A program made the translations under genes and the position numbers. A stretch of DNA of 46,358 nucleotides. It comes from Marine Group II euryarchaeote MED-G37 (lineage in GTDB: Archaea > Thermoplasmatota > Poseidoniia > Poseidoniales > Thalassarchaeaceae). The stretch lies in contig NTJQ01000011.1 in assembly GCA_002457555.1 (NCBI GenBank), positions 1 to 46,358 on the forward strand. Direction: 5' to 3'. Below are positions 30,457-40,071 of this stretch, piece by piece; position 1 is the stretch's first letter; every line of letters begins with the position of its first letter. Under the pieces are notes generated by a model, which was not told where the DNA came from, searched no databases, and saw only the letters and a program-made list of their open reading frames with translations.

Positions 30457-33012
30457 TCATTCATCTTCATCTGAACTTCGAAGATTCTGATTGATAGTTA
30501 CAATCGAAGCGACTAGAAGCCCAATCATTGAAATCACTGCAACCCAAAACAATGGTCCTTCCAATAGTGAACCTTCTTCATTTTCGGGTAAGTCTGGCTC
30601 TGGCTCAGGTTCAGGATCCTCCTCTATATCCAAGTATGACCAAGCATCCCTGCAAGTCACATCAGTAGGCAAAGAGCCAGTGTCCTCACACAGCTTACTA
30701 GGTACTGCAAAAGCATCCCCTACCTCTAATTGACAGTACCATCCTTCCAATTCAATACAATCATCGGTAGGTTGCATGACAACTAAAATCGAACCACAGA
30801 GTAACTCTTTGTCCTCGGGCGTTGTTTGTCCGTTATCGGAGATGCAAGTTTCAAGATGTATTCCTTCATCTATAGTTGTAGGATGAGAAAGAGTCGCACC
30901 TCTTGGCCCATATGTTGCGAAGACGTTTGGCAAATCTGGTTCTGGAACAGTTTCTCCTCCATTATTACCATTACCGCCGTTATTTGGATCGATTGTTGTG
31001 TTGATAGGATCTGCCCCTCCAACAGTTCCTCCTACTCTGTGCCCCTCATCATCTAACTCAATATCATAATATTCAGACCAGAGGTCTATGCTTCTTCCAT
31101 TCTGGAAAGTCTGTGAACGGTTCAGGACATCGAAGTATCTCTCATCACCAAGAGTGAATAGATACTCAAGGGGAACTTGTGCATCTTGGTTGCAATTTGC
31201 TAAGAATGCCATCAGTTCGTCAACGGTTTGTGTTGCTTCAGGAACTCCATCGTAGGTTATGTCAGCGGCCTTGGTGAACCCCTCTCCTTGGATAATCTGA
31301 ATTTCATCGTCCATAGATTGCATTATGTCGACATCACCGAATACGGCTAGTCCGCCCACTACAACAAGACGTACATCAGGATCAATTGCCTCCACAACGT
31401 TACGATAAGGATCGGAATGGAATGTATCTAGGATAACTAGGTCGGCAGCAAGACCGGGTTGGATTCGACCTGTAAATTCATCCCAACCAATCGCATCTAC
31501 AATATTTGTAGTAATCGTCTGAACCAATTCATAATCGGTGAAAATGTCTCCAAGCACATTCTGATCCCACCAATCTGCAGTCTTCAATTCGTGCATAGAA
31601 CTCTTTGAACCTGAAGGGGCCCAATCGGGGCCAATCATTATGTTGACACCTTCAGCCTTGGCAGTTGCAATATCTGTAGTTTCTCCGTAAAGGATTAGGT
31701 TGGAAGTAGGTGACCACGCGAGACTTCCTCCTACATTTCCGAGCGCATTAAATTCTGCTTGGGTTAATCCTGTTCCATGAATAACAACCAATTCGCCAAC
31801 TAGTAAGTCATTTTGCACCAAGATATCGAATTCTGCTCTGCTGGATTCGTCAATACCTTCTGCTAAGTGTAAGAACCAAGCATCTAATTCACCGGATGAG
31901 TTTCCGTCTTTGATATGATTTCCTTGATAATCAGAAGCTAATTCTGAGACCTTTGTGTGGATGTAATCCTTGCCAAAATTGTAGAGTTCTATGTTTCTTG
32001 CAAGCATTGTTTCGAATGTGTCAGTGTAGGAAGTTGAACTTCCCTGTAGTGCAGTATTTCCCCCAGCTATTGCCCTTAATTCCGCAAATCTTTGTGCGGT
32101 AGGATCGGTTAGGGAGCAACCAACCTCCTTAGCATCTCTGTAGGAATCCTCAGCCTGCCATTGGTAGCGGTTATCCCAGCCATCCGTTCCGTGATCCCAT
32201 AGTGGAATAATGTTGTATTTCGCATGATTATGCGGGTCGATGAAACCCGGATATATTGTGCCACTGGTAGGAATTGATACAACTCCCTCTGCAGCCGAGG
32301 GGGTTGGGTCAGAGGCACTCCAAACAGCCTCAATCATTCCATCGATTACGAGAATACGACCATCATCGATGACAGAATCGTGCGATTCCATTGTAACAAC
32401 CCGGCCTTCTAGGATATATTCGCCTCGGTGGATATGATCTTGAGGAGGGTAGCAGTTACCTTGCACTACGTTTGCTACACCTACCCATTCCTGATCATTA
32501 ACCCCTCCCGGGGTTGGAGCGCCATCCGAAAGTTTAGCCCAATTTCCTGTTGAATCGTATCCGTACGGAATATCCCAAGTGGAGTCTTCTCCTTGGTAAC
32601 TCACAGCATCGATTTCATTCATATTGCCATCGAGGATTCTAATTGTGTCTCCTTCCCAGTAATCGAATTCAATTTGTGTCCAAGATCGAAAGAATGTGAG
32701 ATAGCCGCCGGGTTCAAGAATTGTATTCCACTTGATACTGCAAGCAGGCGAACCTCCATCCGCAATGTCATCTAGGTACCATCCGCCAATGTCTATTGCT
32801 TCTGAGGTTGGGTTGTACAACTCAACATATTGATCGCTGTACGAACCCATCGAACCATCTCCATTCCAGTCAGTACCTCCGAAGTTTGCATTGTTAACAG
32901 ATACTAGAATTTCATTGATTACAATTGAATTTCCAGTGCCCTGTGCCGAAGCAGGCATCGGTGTAATCGTCATCATTAACATCAGCAGGGCCAAGGCTAG
33001 AGCTCTACGCAT
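30457..33012 (-). CDS. Secreted lamin-tail-domain amidohydrolase with membrane anchor
   Basis: 851 residues from ATG 33012 (a GTG at 33024 is less likely). Signal peptide about 1-24. Then a lamin-tail (LTD) domain (about 28-155), seen in IVINEILVS, YVELYNPTSEAIDIGGWYL and GDTIRILDG. A cytosine-deaminase/imidazolonepropionase-like amidohydrolase follows (about 190-590): metal ligands HxH in GFIDPHNHAK, His in HLAEGIDE, His in VVIHGTGL and Asp in IGPDWAPSG are all present. The C-terminus has an acidic Pro/Glu stalk, one membrane span and a short acidic tail. The enzyme should act outside the cell while tethered to it, possibly hydrolysing a nucleobase, hydantoin or similar nitrogen compound. 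Secreted enzymes of this class are unusual, and the LTD probably mediates surface or substrate binding. Confidence 0.8.
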   Translation of the reverse strand: MRRALALALLMLMMTITPMPASAQGTGNSIVINEILVSVNNANFGGTDWNGDGSMGSYSDQYVELYNPTSEAIDIGGWYLDDIADGGSPACSIKWNTILEPGGYLTFFRSWTQIEFDYWEGDTIRILDGNMNEIDAVSYQGEDSTWDIPYGYDSTGNWAKLSDGAPTPGGVNDQEWVGVANVVQGNCYPPQDHIHRGEYILEGRVVTMESHDSVIDDGRILVIDGMIEAVWSASDPTPSAAEGVVSIPTSGTIYPGFIDPHNHAKYNIIPLWDHGTDGWDNRYQWQAEDSYRDAKEVGCSLTDPTAQRFAELRAIAGGNTALQGSSTSYTDTFETMLARNIELYNFGKDYIHTKVSELASDYQGNHIKDGNSSGELDAWFLHLAEGIDESSRAEFDILVQNDLLVGELVVIHGTGLTQAEFNALGNVGGSLAWSPTSNLILYGETTDIATAKAEGVNIMIGPDWAPSGSKSSMHELKTADWWDQNVLGDIFTDYELVQTITTNIVDAIGWDEFTGRIQPGLAADLVILDTFHSDPYRNVVEAIDPDVRLVVVGGLAVFGDVDIMQSMDDEIQIIQGEGFTKAADITYDGVPEATQTVDELMAFLANCNQDAQVPLEYLFTLGDERYFDVLNRSQTFQNGRSIDLWSEYYDIELDDEGHRVGGTVGGADPINTTIDPNNGGNGNNGGETVPEPDLPNVFATYGPRGATLSHPTTIDEGIHLETCISDNGQTTPEDKELLCGSILVVMQPTDDCIELEGWYCQLEVGDAFAVPSKLCEDTGSLPTDVTCRDAWSYLDIEEDPEPEPEPDLPENEEGSLLEGPLFWVAVISMIGLLVASIVTINQNLRSSDEDE

Positions 33013-33156
33013 CGAATAGCACACGAGTCAATACTCCCCTTCAATCCAACCCCGATTAGTTCAAGGATTTGATATGTCAATTTTCCTGCTGAATTTTTCA
33101 TATCGAGAAAGCGAAGCACCGAAATACTGACCGAGTGCATAGCACTAGCGTTATTC

Positions 33157-34602
33157 ATGCAGCGTAGCGGAAGAGTGGCCTGTGCGGCCCTAATGGTCAT
33201 CACCATGTCCTTCGCCGGATGTCTTTCCAGTGGGTCTTCTTCTAGCCCTAGTGATTCAATCCCAGACTGGGATAAAGACATGATTTACGTCGATGACCCA
33301 ATTGGGCACTCTGATGCTAGAAACTTCGAAGTAAGTTCACCATTCAGTAACCAGTCTTGGGGTAATTCTAGTTGGGCGGTCTTCGGAAACGAGGAAGGAG
33401 GGAATTGCTGTGAACACTATCTCGCGGCCACCAAAGAAGGCTGGATTCTCAATTTTGGTGGTGAGTATCCAACTTGGTCAGAAGATAGAGGGTACACTTG
33501 GCAGGAATATCGTCCAAGTGTACTATCCCAGATTGGATGTAGAGAGCCGAAGCCAACCGTTCCGGGGCAAGAAGGTCTTGGCGAAGGTAGTATCGTTCAG
33601 GCCACAAATGGAGATTTGATTTCCATGGGTTGGTTTCCATATCCAAGTAGTAGTGGGGCCGACCAATTCTATGCTTTCCTGTACGACGCAGAGGACGAGG
33701 AATGGAGTTGGTGTTTCAATCGTACTCCCGAACCATTCTACGATCGCTCTTGGCAGGTAGAGGTCGTAGGTCCGATTAATGGTGGAATCTATGGTAACGG
33801 TGAATATGCAACTGTGGTAATCTCAAACTTTTGGCACCAAGTTGCAAATCTCGGCGGTCAGATTTCCACTGATGGATTGAATTATGACTACTTCGATTTC
33901 CCAGACCGAGATGCAAACCTCGATTTTATCGAAGTCGATCTAACCGCCGAAGGTTTAGGCCCTGAGTGGGACTTTACTAAACCCCACAAGGAAATGCGAG
34001 CTTTTCCAGTACCATCTGGAGGACTGTACTTTCCCGACTATTTCACGGATGGAACCGATGCATTCGTTGATACATCTCTCAATTGGTGGTCTGCCACGAC
34101 ATTGAATGGTTCTTCTTTACCCACTCAATATTGTGCTTTTGATTCATCAACTGCACTCCATTGTTTTGGCGGAATGTCGGGTGGAGTTGGAATTACTCAT
34201 TACATATCTTGGGATGGGGGAGAAACTTGGGATTTGCAGGATTACAACATAACCGGAGTTGCTACTGAAATTGAAGAATGGGAATGGCATTCAAGTGGAG
34301 TTCACGATTTAATGGTTGTAAATATCAGATATCAGAGTGCAGAAGGTCCAGATGTTGATGTTGCCTGGCACGTGCGAGGATTCTCAGAATCACTTGAACC
34401 ATATACAATGACCTATCTTGGTCAAGGCGACCTAGATTCAACATCTGGTGCAGGGAATGACATTCGGTTTGACTTTGCGAGTATGGGAATTCTACCAGAC
34501 GGTGGTTCATTCATCGCTTACCATGATTCGACTGACCCCGACCCATTGTTCGGGCTAGAACTACTCTTGCCGGCTGAATATGGTCCTTCAATAGCGATTT
34601 GA
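33157..34602 (+). CDS. Secreted lipoprotein with Asp-box (BNR) repeats
   Basis: 481 residues. Signal peptide with lipobox FAGC (C22), then a Ser-rich linker. Two Asp-box motifs are clear, SEDRGYTW (108-115) and SWDGGETW near residue 350, which indicate a beta-propeller like those of sialidases, photosystem-assembly factors and sortilins. No sialidase catalytic Arg triad or FRIP motif is evident, so it may bind rather than cleave. It is divergent from the secreted amidohydrolase across a 144-base gap, where the only candidate plus-strand TATA is GAAATACTG around 33120. Confidence 0.7.
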   Translation: MQRSGRVACAALMVITMSFAGCLSSGSSSSPSDSIPDWDKDMIYVDDPIGHSDARNFEVSSPFSNQSWGNSSWAVFGNEEGGNCCEHYLAATKEGWILNFGGEYPTWSEDRGYTWQEYRPSVLSQIGCREPKPTVPGQEGLGEGSIVQATNGDLISMGWFPYPSSSGADQFYAFLYDAEDEEWSWCFNRTPEPFYDRSWQVEVVGPINGGIYGNGEYATVVISNFWHQVANLGGQISTDGLNYDYFDFPDRDANLDFIEVDLTAEGLGPEWDFTKPHKEMRAFPVPSGGLYFPDYFTDGTDAFVDTSLNWWSATTLNGSSLPTQYCAFDSSTALHCFGGMSGGVGITHYISWDGGETWDLQDYNITGVATEIEEWEWHSSGVHDLMVVNIRYQSAEGPDVDVAWHVRGFSESLEPYTMTYLGQGDLDSTSGAGNDIRFDFASMGILPDGGSFIAYHDSTDPDPLFGLELLLPAEYGPSIAI

Positions 34603-34604
34603 GT

Positions 34605-37600
34605 CTAAGATTCTACAGCAAAGTTCACCGAGACACCATCAACCTCGAAGTTGTCTCCCTTTGCACTGCCTTGGTTCAGGCTTGCTGAACCCGCTCTGAC
34701 TTCTGATTGAACGTGAGCCCAGTCGTATTCCGACAAGTCAAGTCCATCAATCCAGACGGTCAAATCGATTGTGGCTTCAACATCGAGATCGAGATCCTTA
34801 CGCTTTGCCTGAACTCTGCGAATAATGTCACGGGCAAGACCCTTGGATAGCAAATCTTCGTCTAAAACCATGTCAAGAACTAGGGATACATCTCCGATGT
34901 CCTCGTCAGAGATTGTAGCCGCAGCATAGCCTTCTTGTTCGACTCTGCGAATTTCGATATCTTCCATTGTTAGATCATATCCTTCAAGGATACATATTCC
35001 TGCATCGATTTCGAGAAGTAAGTTTTCAGGATCTGCTTCTGCGAGCAATGCTAGAACCGCGGGCAAATCTTGACGGCACTTTGCACCAAGTGACCTTCTA
35101 TTCGGTTCGATAACGATTCTTTGGAAACGCTCGAGGTCATCTTCCGTGGTCAGTGATTCAACATTCAACTCTTCAGACAATAAATCATGGAATTGTGAAA
35201 TGTCCGGCCCACCAACTATCCATCCTGACTTGCATGGCAGTCGCTGTCTGCGATCCGCTTCAACCCGAATTCGTCGTCCGGTTTCTGCTAACGTTCTAAC
35301 CAAGGCCATCTCTTGTTCCAATGCCCAGTTCTGTGGTGGTAGGCTAGAATCAACTAATTTTGAACCAACCGGCCAATCGGCGAGGTGCACGGATATTCCG
35401 GTTAGGTCTCGATGAATCTGGTCTGGAATGAACGGAGCCACTGGTGCCATCAGACGGCAAACTGTCAGGAGGACCTCGTGGAGGGTGTGCTGACAGGCTC
35501 GCTTATCGCTTGAATCGGCCTCATCCCAAAGTCGTCGTCGACTTCTACGCACATACCAATTGGACAAGTCATTAACAACGAATGATTCTAAATCTCTACC
35601 TGCTTTATGGAAATCCCAAGCTACGAATTGGTCGTGATAAGCGTTGGCAACCGTATGTAATCTTGAGAGGATCCAACGGTCGAGTGGACTTCTTTCGGAC
35701 ACCTCAACAAAGCCCTGCTCCTCATCTGGGTCAAAGCCATCAAGTGCGGCATAGTCTGCATGGAATCGATGAACATTCCAAAGAGTCAGGAACATCTTAG
35801 CATACGACTCGCGGACTCCGTTAGGGTCGAAATTGGTCGGTGACCAAGGGGCACTTTGTGTCATCATATACCAGCGTATTGAATCCGAACCTTCCTTGTT
35901 GAAATGGTCCCATGGATTGACAACATTACCTCTTGATTTCGACATTTTCTTACCATCTTTATCCAGAATATGACCCAATGAGAGACATCTTCTGTAGCAT
36001 ATGCTGTCGAATACAGTAGTAGATACTGCCATGAGTGAATAGAACCAACCCCGAGTTTGATCGACGGCCTCGCAAATGTAGTCCACAGGGAATGAACCGT
36101 CGAATTTATCGTGATTCTCAAATGGATAATGCCATTGGGCGAAAGAAGCACATCCTGAATCAAACCAACAATCCATAACATAGGGTTCTCGAGTCATTTC
36201 TCCAGAACATCCATCCGATGGGCAGTGCAATTTTACATCGTCAACATAGGGTCTGTGTAATTCTGGAGGCATTGAGGAGTCAGTGGTTTTCATTTCCTCC
36301 ATTTCAGCGATACTCCCTATACAGTGTTCCTTACCACATTCTTGGCAAATCCAAACTGGGATTGGAGTCCCCCAATATCTTTCTCGACTAATCGCCCAAT
36401 CTTTGATGTTGGAAAGCCATTCACCCATGCGCTTTTCCCCTGTCCACGAAGGAGCCCATTCTATTTCGGAATTGTATTGAAGGATTTGTTCCTTGACTGC
36501 AGTCATTCGAACGAACCAACTGTCCATTGCATAGTACAACAGAGGATGATCGGTTCGCCAACAATGTGGGTAATCGTGTGTGTAGGTGTGCTCTCTGTAG
36601 AGTGAATTTTGCTCTGCCAGAAGGTTGATAATATCGGAATCACAATCCTTGACGTATCGTCCGTCAAGTTGTGTATGAGTTCCTTCAACAAATCGTCCAT
36701 CCATTCCAACGGTATGTTGTGCAGGAAAACCTTCCTTCATTCCAAGATTGTAATCGTCTTCACCATACATTACCGCTGTGTGTACAACACCTGTACCGTC
36801 AGTAGTAGTAACGAAGTCAGCACCCACGATCGTCCAAGCAGAAGGGTGCTGGGAACCATCGATTGCATCTGGGAATAATGGTTCGTATGAGCGTCCGACC
36901 AATTGAGCGCCCTGAAATTCCTCAACAATCTCGATTTGGTGCCTTAGAACATTCCCCATCAGGTCCTTTGCTAGAATCAACTCTTCTTGCAATGGTGCGC
37001 CCCCACGACCTTCCCATGAATCTGAGGGCGGTTCCGTTATTCGCACTCGAACATAATTCACATCAGGTCCAACTGCAAGTCCTACATTCCCAGGGAGTGT
37101 CCAAGGAGTAGTAGTCCAAGCCAAAACCGAAGCGTCATCATCTGAAAGTTTGAACTTGACAAAAACCGCAGGTTCTGAAACTTCTTTGTAACCTAGTGCA
37201 ACCTCGTGACTGGAGTAACTCGTTCCTGTTTGAGGGCAATATGGTAGAACCTTATGTCCCCTGAATAAGAGTCCTTTGTCGAACATTTGCTTCAATGACC
37301 ACCATGCAGATTCAATGTATTCATCATGCAGAGTAACGTACGGATCATCCATATCGACCCAGAACCCCATTCTTTCCGTCATTTCCCTCCAAGCCTGCTC
37401 GTAGGTCCATACGCTCTCCTTACATTTCTGGTTGAAGGCTTCCATTCCGTAGGCTTCAATCGCTTCGTTACTCATCAAATCCAGTTGTTTTTGAACTTCG
37501 ATTTCAACAGGAAGTCCGTGAGTATCCCAGCCAGCCTTTCTTTCCACGATATGTCCTTCCATAGTCTTCCATCGACAAACTAAGTCCTTGAATAGACGAG

Positions 37601-37787
37601 AAATAACGTGATGAATACCAGGTTTTCCGTTAGCAGTAGGCGGACCTTCTAGGAAGGTGAAAGGAGATGCACCTTGGCGGCGCTCCTCAATGCTCTGGGC
37701 GAATGTCTTCTCATCGCTCCAGGTTTGCATTAAGGCAGTCTCTAGGGCGACCGGATCAAGATCACCTGCTTGCGTGGGCACTACCAT
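34605..37787 (-). CDS. ileS: Isoleucyl-tRNA synthetase
   Basis: Class I synthetase, 1060 residues from ATG 37787. The HIGH-equivalent region reads PPTANGKPGIHH, followed by AGWDTHGLPVE, and the second signature is KKMSKSRGN. An editing domain, zinc-type Cys clusters (CQECGKEHC and CPSDGCSG) and a long C-terminal extension are present. The PTANG-type active site and long C-terminus match the type-2 (eukaryote-like, mupirocin-insensitive) class. The frame is open 24 codons further upstream, but that part is probably leader. It is divergent from the HMA-DUF4396 gene across 105 bases, which contain a small CGCCC-aaa-GGGCG hairpin (37830-37842) and direct repeats GGCTAATT (37848-37855, 37869-37876). 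Confidence 0.95.
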   Translation of the reverse strand: MVVPTQAGDLDPVALETALMQTWSDEKTFAQSIEERRQGASPFTFLEGPPTANGKPGIHHVISRLFKDLVCRWKTMEGHIVERKAGWDTHGLPVEIEVQKQLDLMSNEAIEAYGMEAFNQKCKESVWTYEQAWREMTERMGFWVDMDDPYVTLHDEYIESAWWSLKQMFDKGLLFRGHKVLPYCPQTGTSYSSHEVALGYKEVSEPAVFVKFKLSDDDASVLAWTTTPWTLPGNVGLAVGPDVNYVRVRITEPPSDSWEGRGGAPLQEELILAKDLMGNVLRHQIEIVEEFQGAQLVGRSYEPLFPDAIDGSQHPSAWTIVGADFVTTTDGTGVVHTAVMYGEDDYNLGMKEGFPAQHTVGMDGRFVEGTHTQLDGRYVKDCDSDIINLLAEQNSLYREHTYTHDYPHCWRTDHPLLYYAMDSWFVRMTAVKEQILQYNSEIEWAPSWTGEKRMGEWLSNIKDWAISRERYWGTPIPVWICQECGKEHCIGSIAEMEEMKTTDSSMPPELHRPYVDDVKLHCPSDGCSGEMTREPYVMDCWFDSGCASFAQWHYPFENHDKFDGSFPVDYICEAVDQTRGWFYSLMAVSTTVFDSICYRRCLSLGHILDKDGKKMSKSRGNVVNPWDHFNKEGSDSIRWYMMTQSAPWSPTNFDPNGVRESYAKMFLTLWNVHRFHADYAALDGFDPDEEQGFVEVSERSPLDRWILSRLHTVANAYHDQFVAWDFHKAGRDLESFVVNDLSNWYVRRSRRRLWDEADSSDKRACQHTLHEVLLTVCRLMAPVAPFIPDQIHRDLTGISVHLADWPVGSKLVDSSLPPQNWALEQEMALVRTLAETGRRIRVEADRRQRLPCKSGWIVGGPDISQFHDLLSEELNVESLTTEDDLERFQRIVIEPNRRSLGAKCRQDLPAVLALLAEADPENLLLEIDAGICILEGYDLTMEDIEIRRVEQEGYAAATISDEDIGDVSLVLDMVLDEDLLSKGLARDIIRRVQAKRKDLDLDVEATIDLTVWIDGLDLSEYDWAHVQSEVRAGSASLNQGSAKGDNFEVDGVSVNFAVES

Positions 37788-37892
37788 CGGAGCACCCGAA
37801 CTGAGATGTCGTCTTGAACTTGAGGGGGTCGCCCAAAGGGCGCTTATGGCTAATTGCAAGGGTTCAAAGGCTAATTCAGCGGGGTTGTATAC

Positions 37893-38543
37893 ATGTCAGA
37901 TACCATCACGCTCGAAGTCGGGGGAATGACCTGTGACGGATGTTCATCTAGAGTTCGCGATGCTCTTCAATCAGTATCTGGTGTTAGTTCTGCCGAGGTT
38001 TCTCATGAACAAGGAACTGCGGTCATTTCTCACTCTGGCTCATCAAGAGAAAATTTGTCCAGTGCAGTGCGAGCAATCGGATACACCGTGGATGGCCTAG
38101 GGGAAGAATTCCATTGGCGAGATGGAAGTGTATGGAAACAGTCAGCACACAATACCAAGTGGTGCTTGATTGGCTGTAGCATTGGTGATTTTGGAACAAT
38201 TGCCGCTTTCCAATTTATTCCTTATCTTGATGCACTTGGCTGGACCGCAATGTCGATTATGATGCTTGCAATGTTCAATGGAATCATGACCTCAATAGCA
38301 CTTGAGACCTTCATCTTAATCAAACAGATGGGAGGAATTAGAGAAGCATTCAGAGTAGCTATTGGGATGTCTCTTATTTCGATGATAGCAATGGAATCTT
38401 CGATGAATGCTACAGACATTCTAATTATGGGAGAACCTTCATTGACATGGTGGGTAATTCCGATTATGTTGTTCGTAGGGTTCATTACTCCATGGCCATA
38501 CAACTATTGGCGCCTAAAGAAATACGGCTTAGCATGTCATTGA
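37893..38543 (+). CDS. Heavy-metal-associated domain fused to DUF4396 membrane domain
   Basis: 216 residues. The first 70 are an HMA domain with the metal-binding GGMTCDGCSSRV motif (C14, C17), as in copper chaperones and P-type ATPase tails. The rest has about four membrane spans and matches DUF4396: KQSAHNTKWCLIGCSIGDFG begins it, a MSLISMIAMES helix follows, and it ends with PYNYWRLKKYGLACH, where homologues end in a similar Asn-Arg-Trp, Gly-His pattern. The fusion suggests the DUF4396 domain handles a soft metal such as copper; that is inference. Divergent from ileS, and followed closely by nadE. Confidence 0.75.
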   Translation: MSDTITLEVGGMTCDGCSSRVRDALQSVSGVSSAEVSHEQGTAVISHSGSSRENLSSAVRAIGYTVDGLGEEFHWRDGSVWKQSAHNTKWCLIGCSIGDFGTIAAFQFIPYLDALGWTAMSIMMLAMFNGIMTSIALETFILIKQMGGIREAFRVAIGMSLISMIAMESSMNATDILIMGEPSLTWWVIPIMLFVGFITPWPYNYWRLKKYGLACH

Positions 38544-38555
38544 AGCGGTGAGAAT

Positions 38556-39335
38556 GTGATTGATTGGAGTGAATTAGCGGACGAAATTACCGCTTGGATA
38601 GCAGATTATGCCGAAAGTAATGGCATATCCACTCTAGTCATTGGAGTTTCTGGTGGCATCGATTCTGCCGTAACCTCAACTTTATGCGCCAAAACTGGAA
38701 TGAGAACTCTTGTCTTCAATTTGCCCATTAACCAAGCAAATTCTCAGTACGATCTTTCCAACAAGCATATAGAATTTTTACAGCAGAATTGGAATAATGT
38801 GGGTAGCCATGAAATCGATCTTTCAGAAGTATTAACCGCCTTTGAAAATACGGTCGGTGAGTATAACTCCAATCTCACTTTGGCGAATTTTAGAGCCAGA
38901 TTGAGAATGGCTACCTTGTACAATTTTGCTGGGTTGAAGGAAATCAATGGTATAGTCGTCGGTACAGGTAACAAAGTGGAAGACTTCGGAGTCGGCTTCT
39001 TCACTAAGTATGGCGACGGTGGAGTCGATATCTCTCCAATCGCCGATTTGTACAAGTCAGAGGTCTATGCGTTAGCAGAGACACTAGGGGTAATTCAGGA
39101 GATTCAAGATGCCGCCCCTACTGACGGACTTTGGATTGATGGCAGGACGGATGAGGACCAATTGGGTGCCACATACGCAGAACTTGAATGGGCAATGAAA
39201 GAGATTGAGAACCCCTCTGGCCGAGAGCACTCGGCTAGGGAAGAAGAAGTTCTAGAGAGGTATCTAGAGCTCAACAAAGCTAATTCACACAAGATGAATC
39301 CAATACCAATTTTCGAGATGAAGAATCGTCAATGA
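38556..39335 (+). CDS. nadE: NH3-dependent NAD+ synthetase
   Basis: Last step of NAD synthesis: amidates nicotinate adenine dinucleotide with ATP and ammonia. 259 residues without a glutaminase domain, so the ammonia-dependent form. The PP-loop GVSGGIDS lies at 29-36, followed by the conserved LANFRARLRM and VVGTGNKVEDFGVGFFTKYGDGG stretches and DISPIADLYKSEV. The start is GTG 38556, twelve bases after the previous stop, with a GGTGAG sequence upstream; the overlapping ATG at 38554 is out of frame. It directly abuts the SPOUT methyltransferase gene. Confidence 0.93.
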   Translation: MIDWSELADEITAWIADYAESNGISTLVIGVSGGIDSAVTSTLCAKTGMRTLVFNLPINQANSQYDLSNKHIEFLQQNWNNVGSHEIDLSEVLTAFENTVGEYNSNLTLANFRARLRMATLYNFAGLKEINGIVVGTGNKVEDFGVGFFTKYGDGGVDISPIADLYKSEVYALAETLGVIQEIQDAAPTDGLWIDGRTDEDQLGATYAELEWAMKEIENPSGREHSAREEEVLERYLELNKANSHKMNPIPIFEMKNRQ

Positions 39336-40064
39336 GTGATCCTGATGTCGATGCAATTCTGTGGAGCCGAAGAGATTCGAGATGCTATTGAAAACGGAGA
39401 CGCCATATCTTTGATTTTAACAAAAAGAGCTCATGGCAATCAGGAAGTCGATGAAATCATTTCGATGGCTGAAAAATCTGAAATTCGAGTGATTGAAGGT
39501 TCAGAGAATGATTTGTGGAGAATGGCAAGGAACAATTCTGATGGTGCTCCCGATATTCTTGCTTTAGTAGGAAGAGATCCTTCTGCCACATTTGAAGAAG
39601 TTCTCCAATCCGGGGGTCTAATTTGGATGCTTGATGGAGCAAAATATCCTGTCAACATCGGTTTTTGTATACGGACTGCTGAAGTCTCTGGAGCAGATGC
39701 CGTAATCATAGACGGTCCGTTGAATAATCAAGAAAGAAGTGCTGCGAAACGCGCTTCGATGAAAGCACATAGATTCATTCCAGTATTCTGGCGCAATGCA
39801 ATTGATTCAATTCAGTTTGCTAAACAGGCAGGGTTCAGAATAATCGCGGTTGAAGATATTGGTGAAAAGACACCTTGGGAAGTAGACTTGACTGGTGATG
39901 TGATTCTAATCGTTGGGGGAGAAAGAGAAGGTATCAGTGAGGCGGTGCTGTCCTCTGTTGATGAGATAATCAAAATTCCAATGACTGGTTTTGTACCCTC
40001 TTTCAATTTACAAGCACCGTTGTCTGCAGTGGCGATTGAAGCCCAGAGACAGCGTTATGGTTGA
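39336..40064 (+). CDS. TrmH/SpoU-family RNA 2'-O-methyltransferase
   Basis: 242 residues (or slightly fewer if ATG 39345 or 39351 is used instead of GTG 39336, which abuts the nadE stop). An N-terminal substrate-binding region precedes a SPOUT domain with its three motifs: NIGFCIRTAEVSGADAVII, LIVGGEREGIS and IPMTGFVPSFNLQAPLSAV. The family methylates ribose of tRNA or rRNA using S-adenosylmethionine within a trefoil knot. The target nucleotide cannot be predicted. It is convergent with the zinc permease gene. Confidence 0.87.
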   Translation: MILMSMQFCGAEEIRDAIENGDAISLILTKRAHGNQEVDEIISMAEKSEIRVIEGSENDLWRMARNNSDGAPDILALVGRDPSATFEEVLQSGGLIWMLDGAKYPVNIGFCIRTAEVSGADAVIIDGPLNNQERSAAKRASMKAHRFIPVFWRNAIDSIQFAKQAGFRIIAVEDIGEKTPWEVDLTGDVILIVGGEREGISEAVLSSVDEIIKIPMTGFVPSFNLQAPLSAVAIEAQRQRYG

Positions 40065-40071
40065 CTTTGAG

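Noticed and set aside
32997-33281. 94-codon minus-strand frame across the divergent amidohydrolase/lipoprotein gap
   Set aside because: Overlaps both real gene starts, has no recognisable segment, and would remove the promoter space for both.
36503-36709. Short open frames inside ileS and other long genes
   Set aside because: They are antisense or out-of-frame shadows without ribosome-binding sites, promoters or recognisable motifs.
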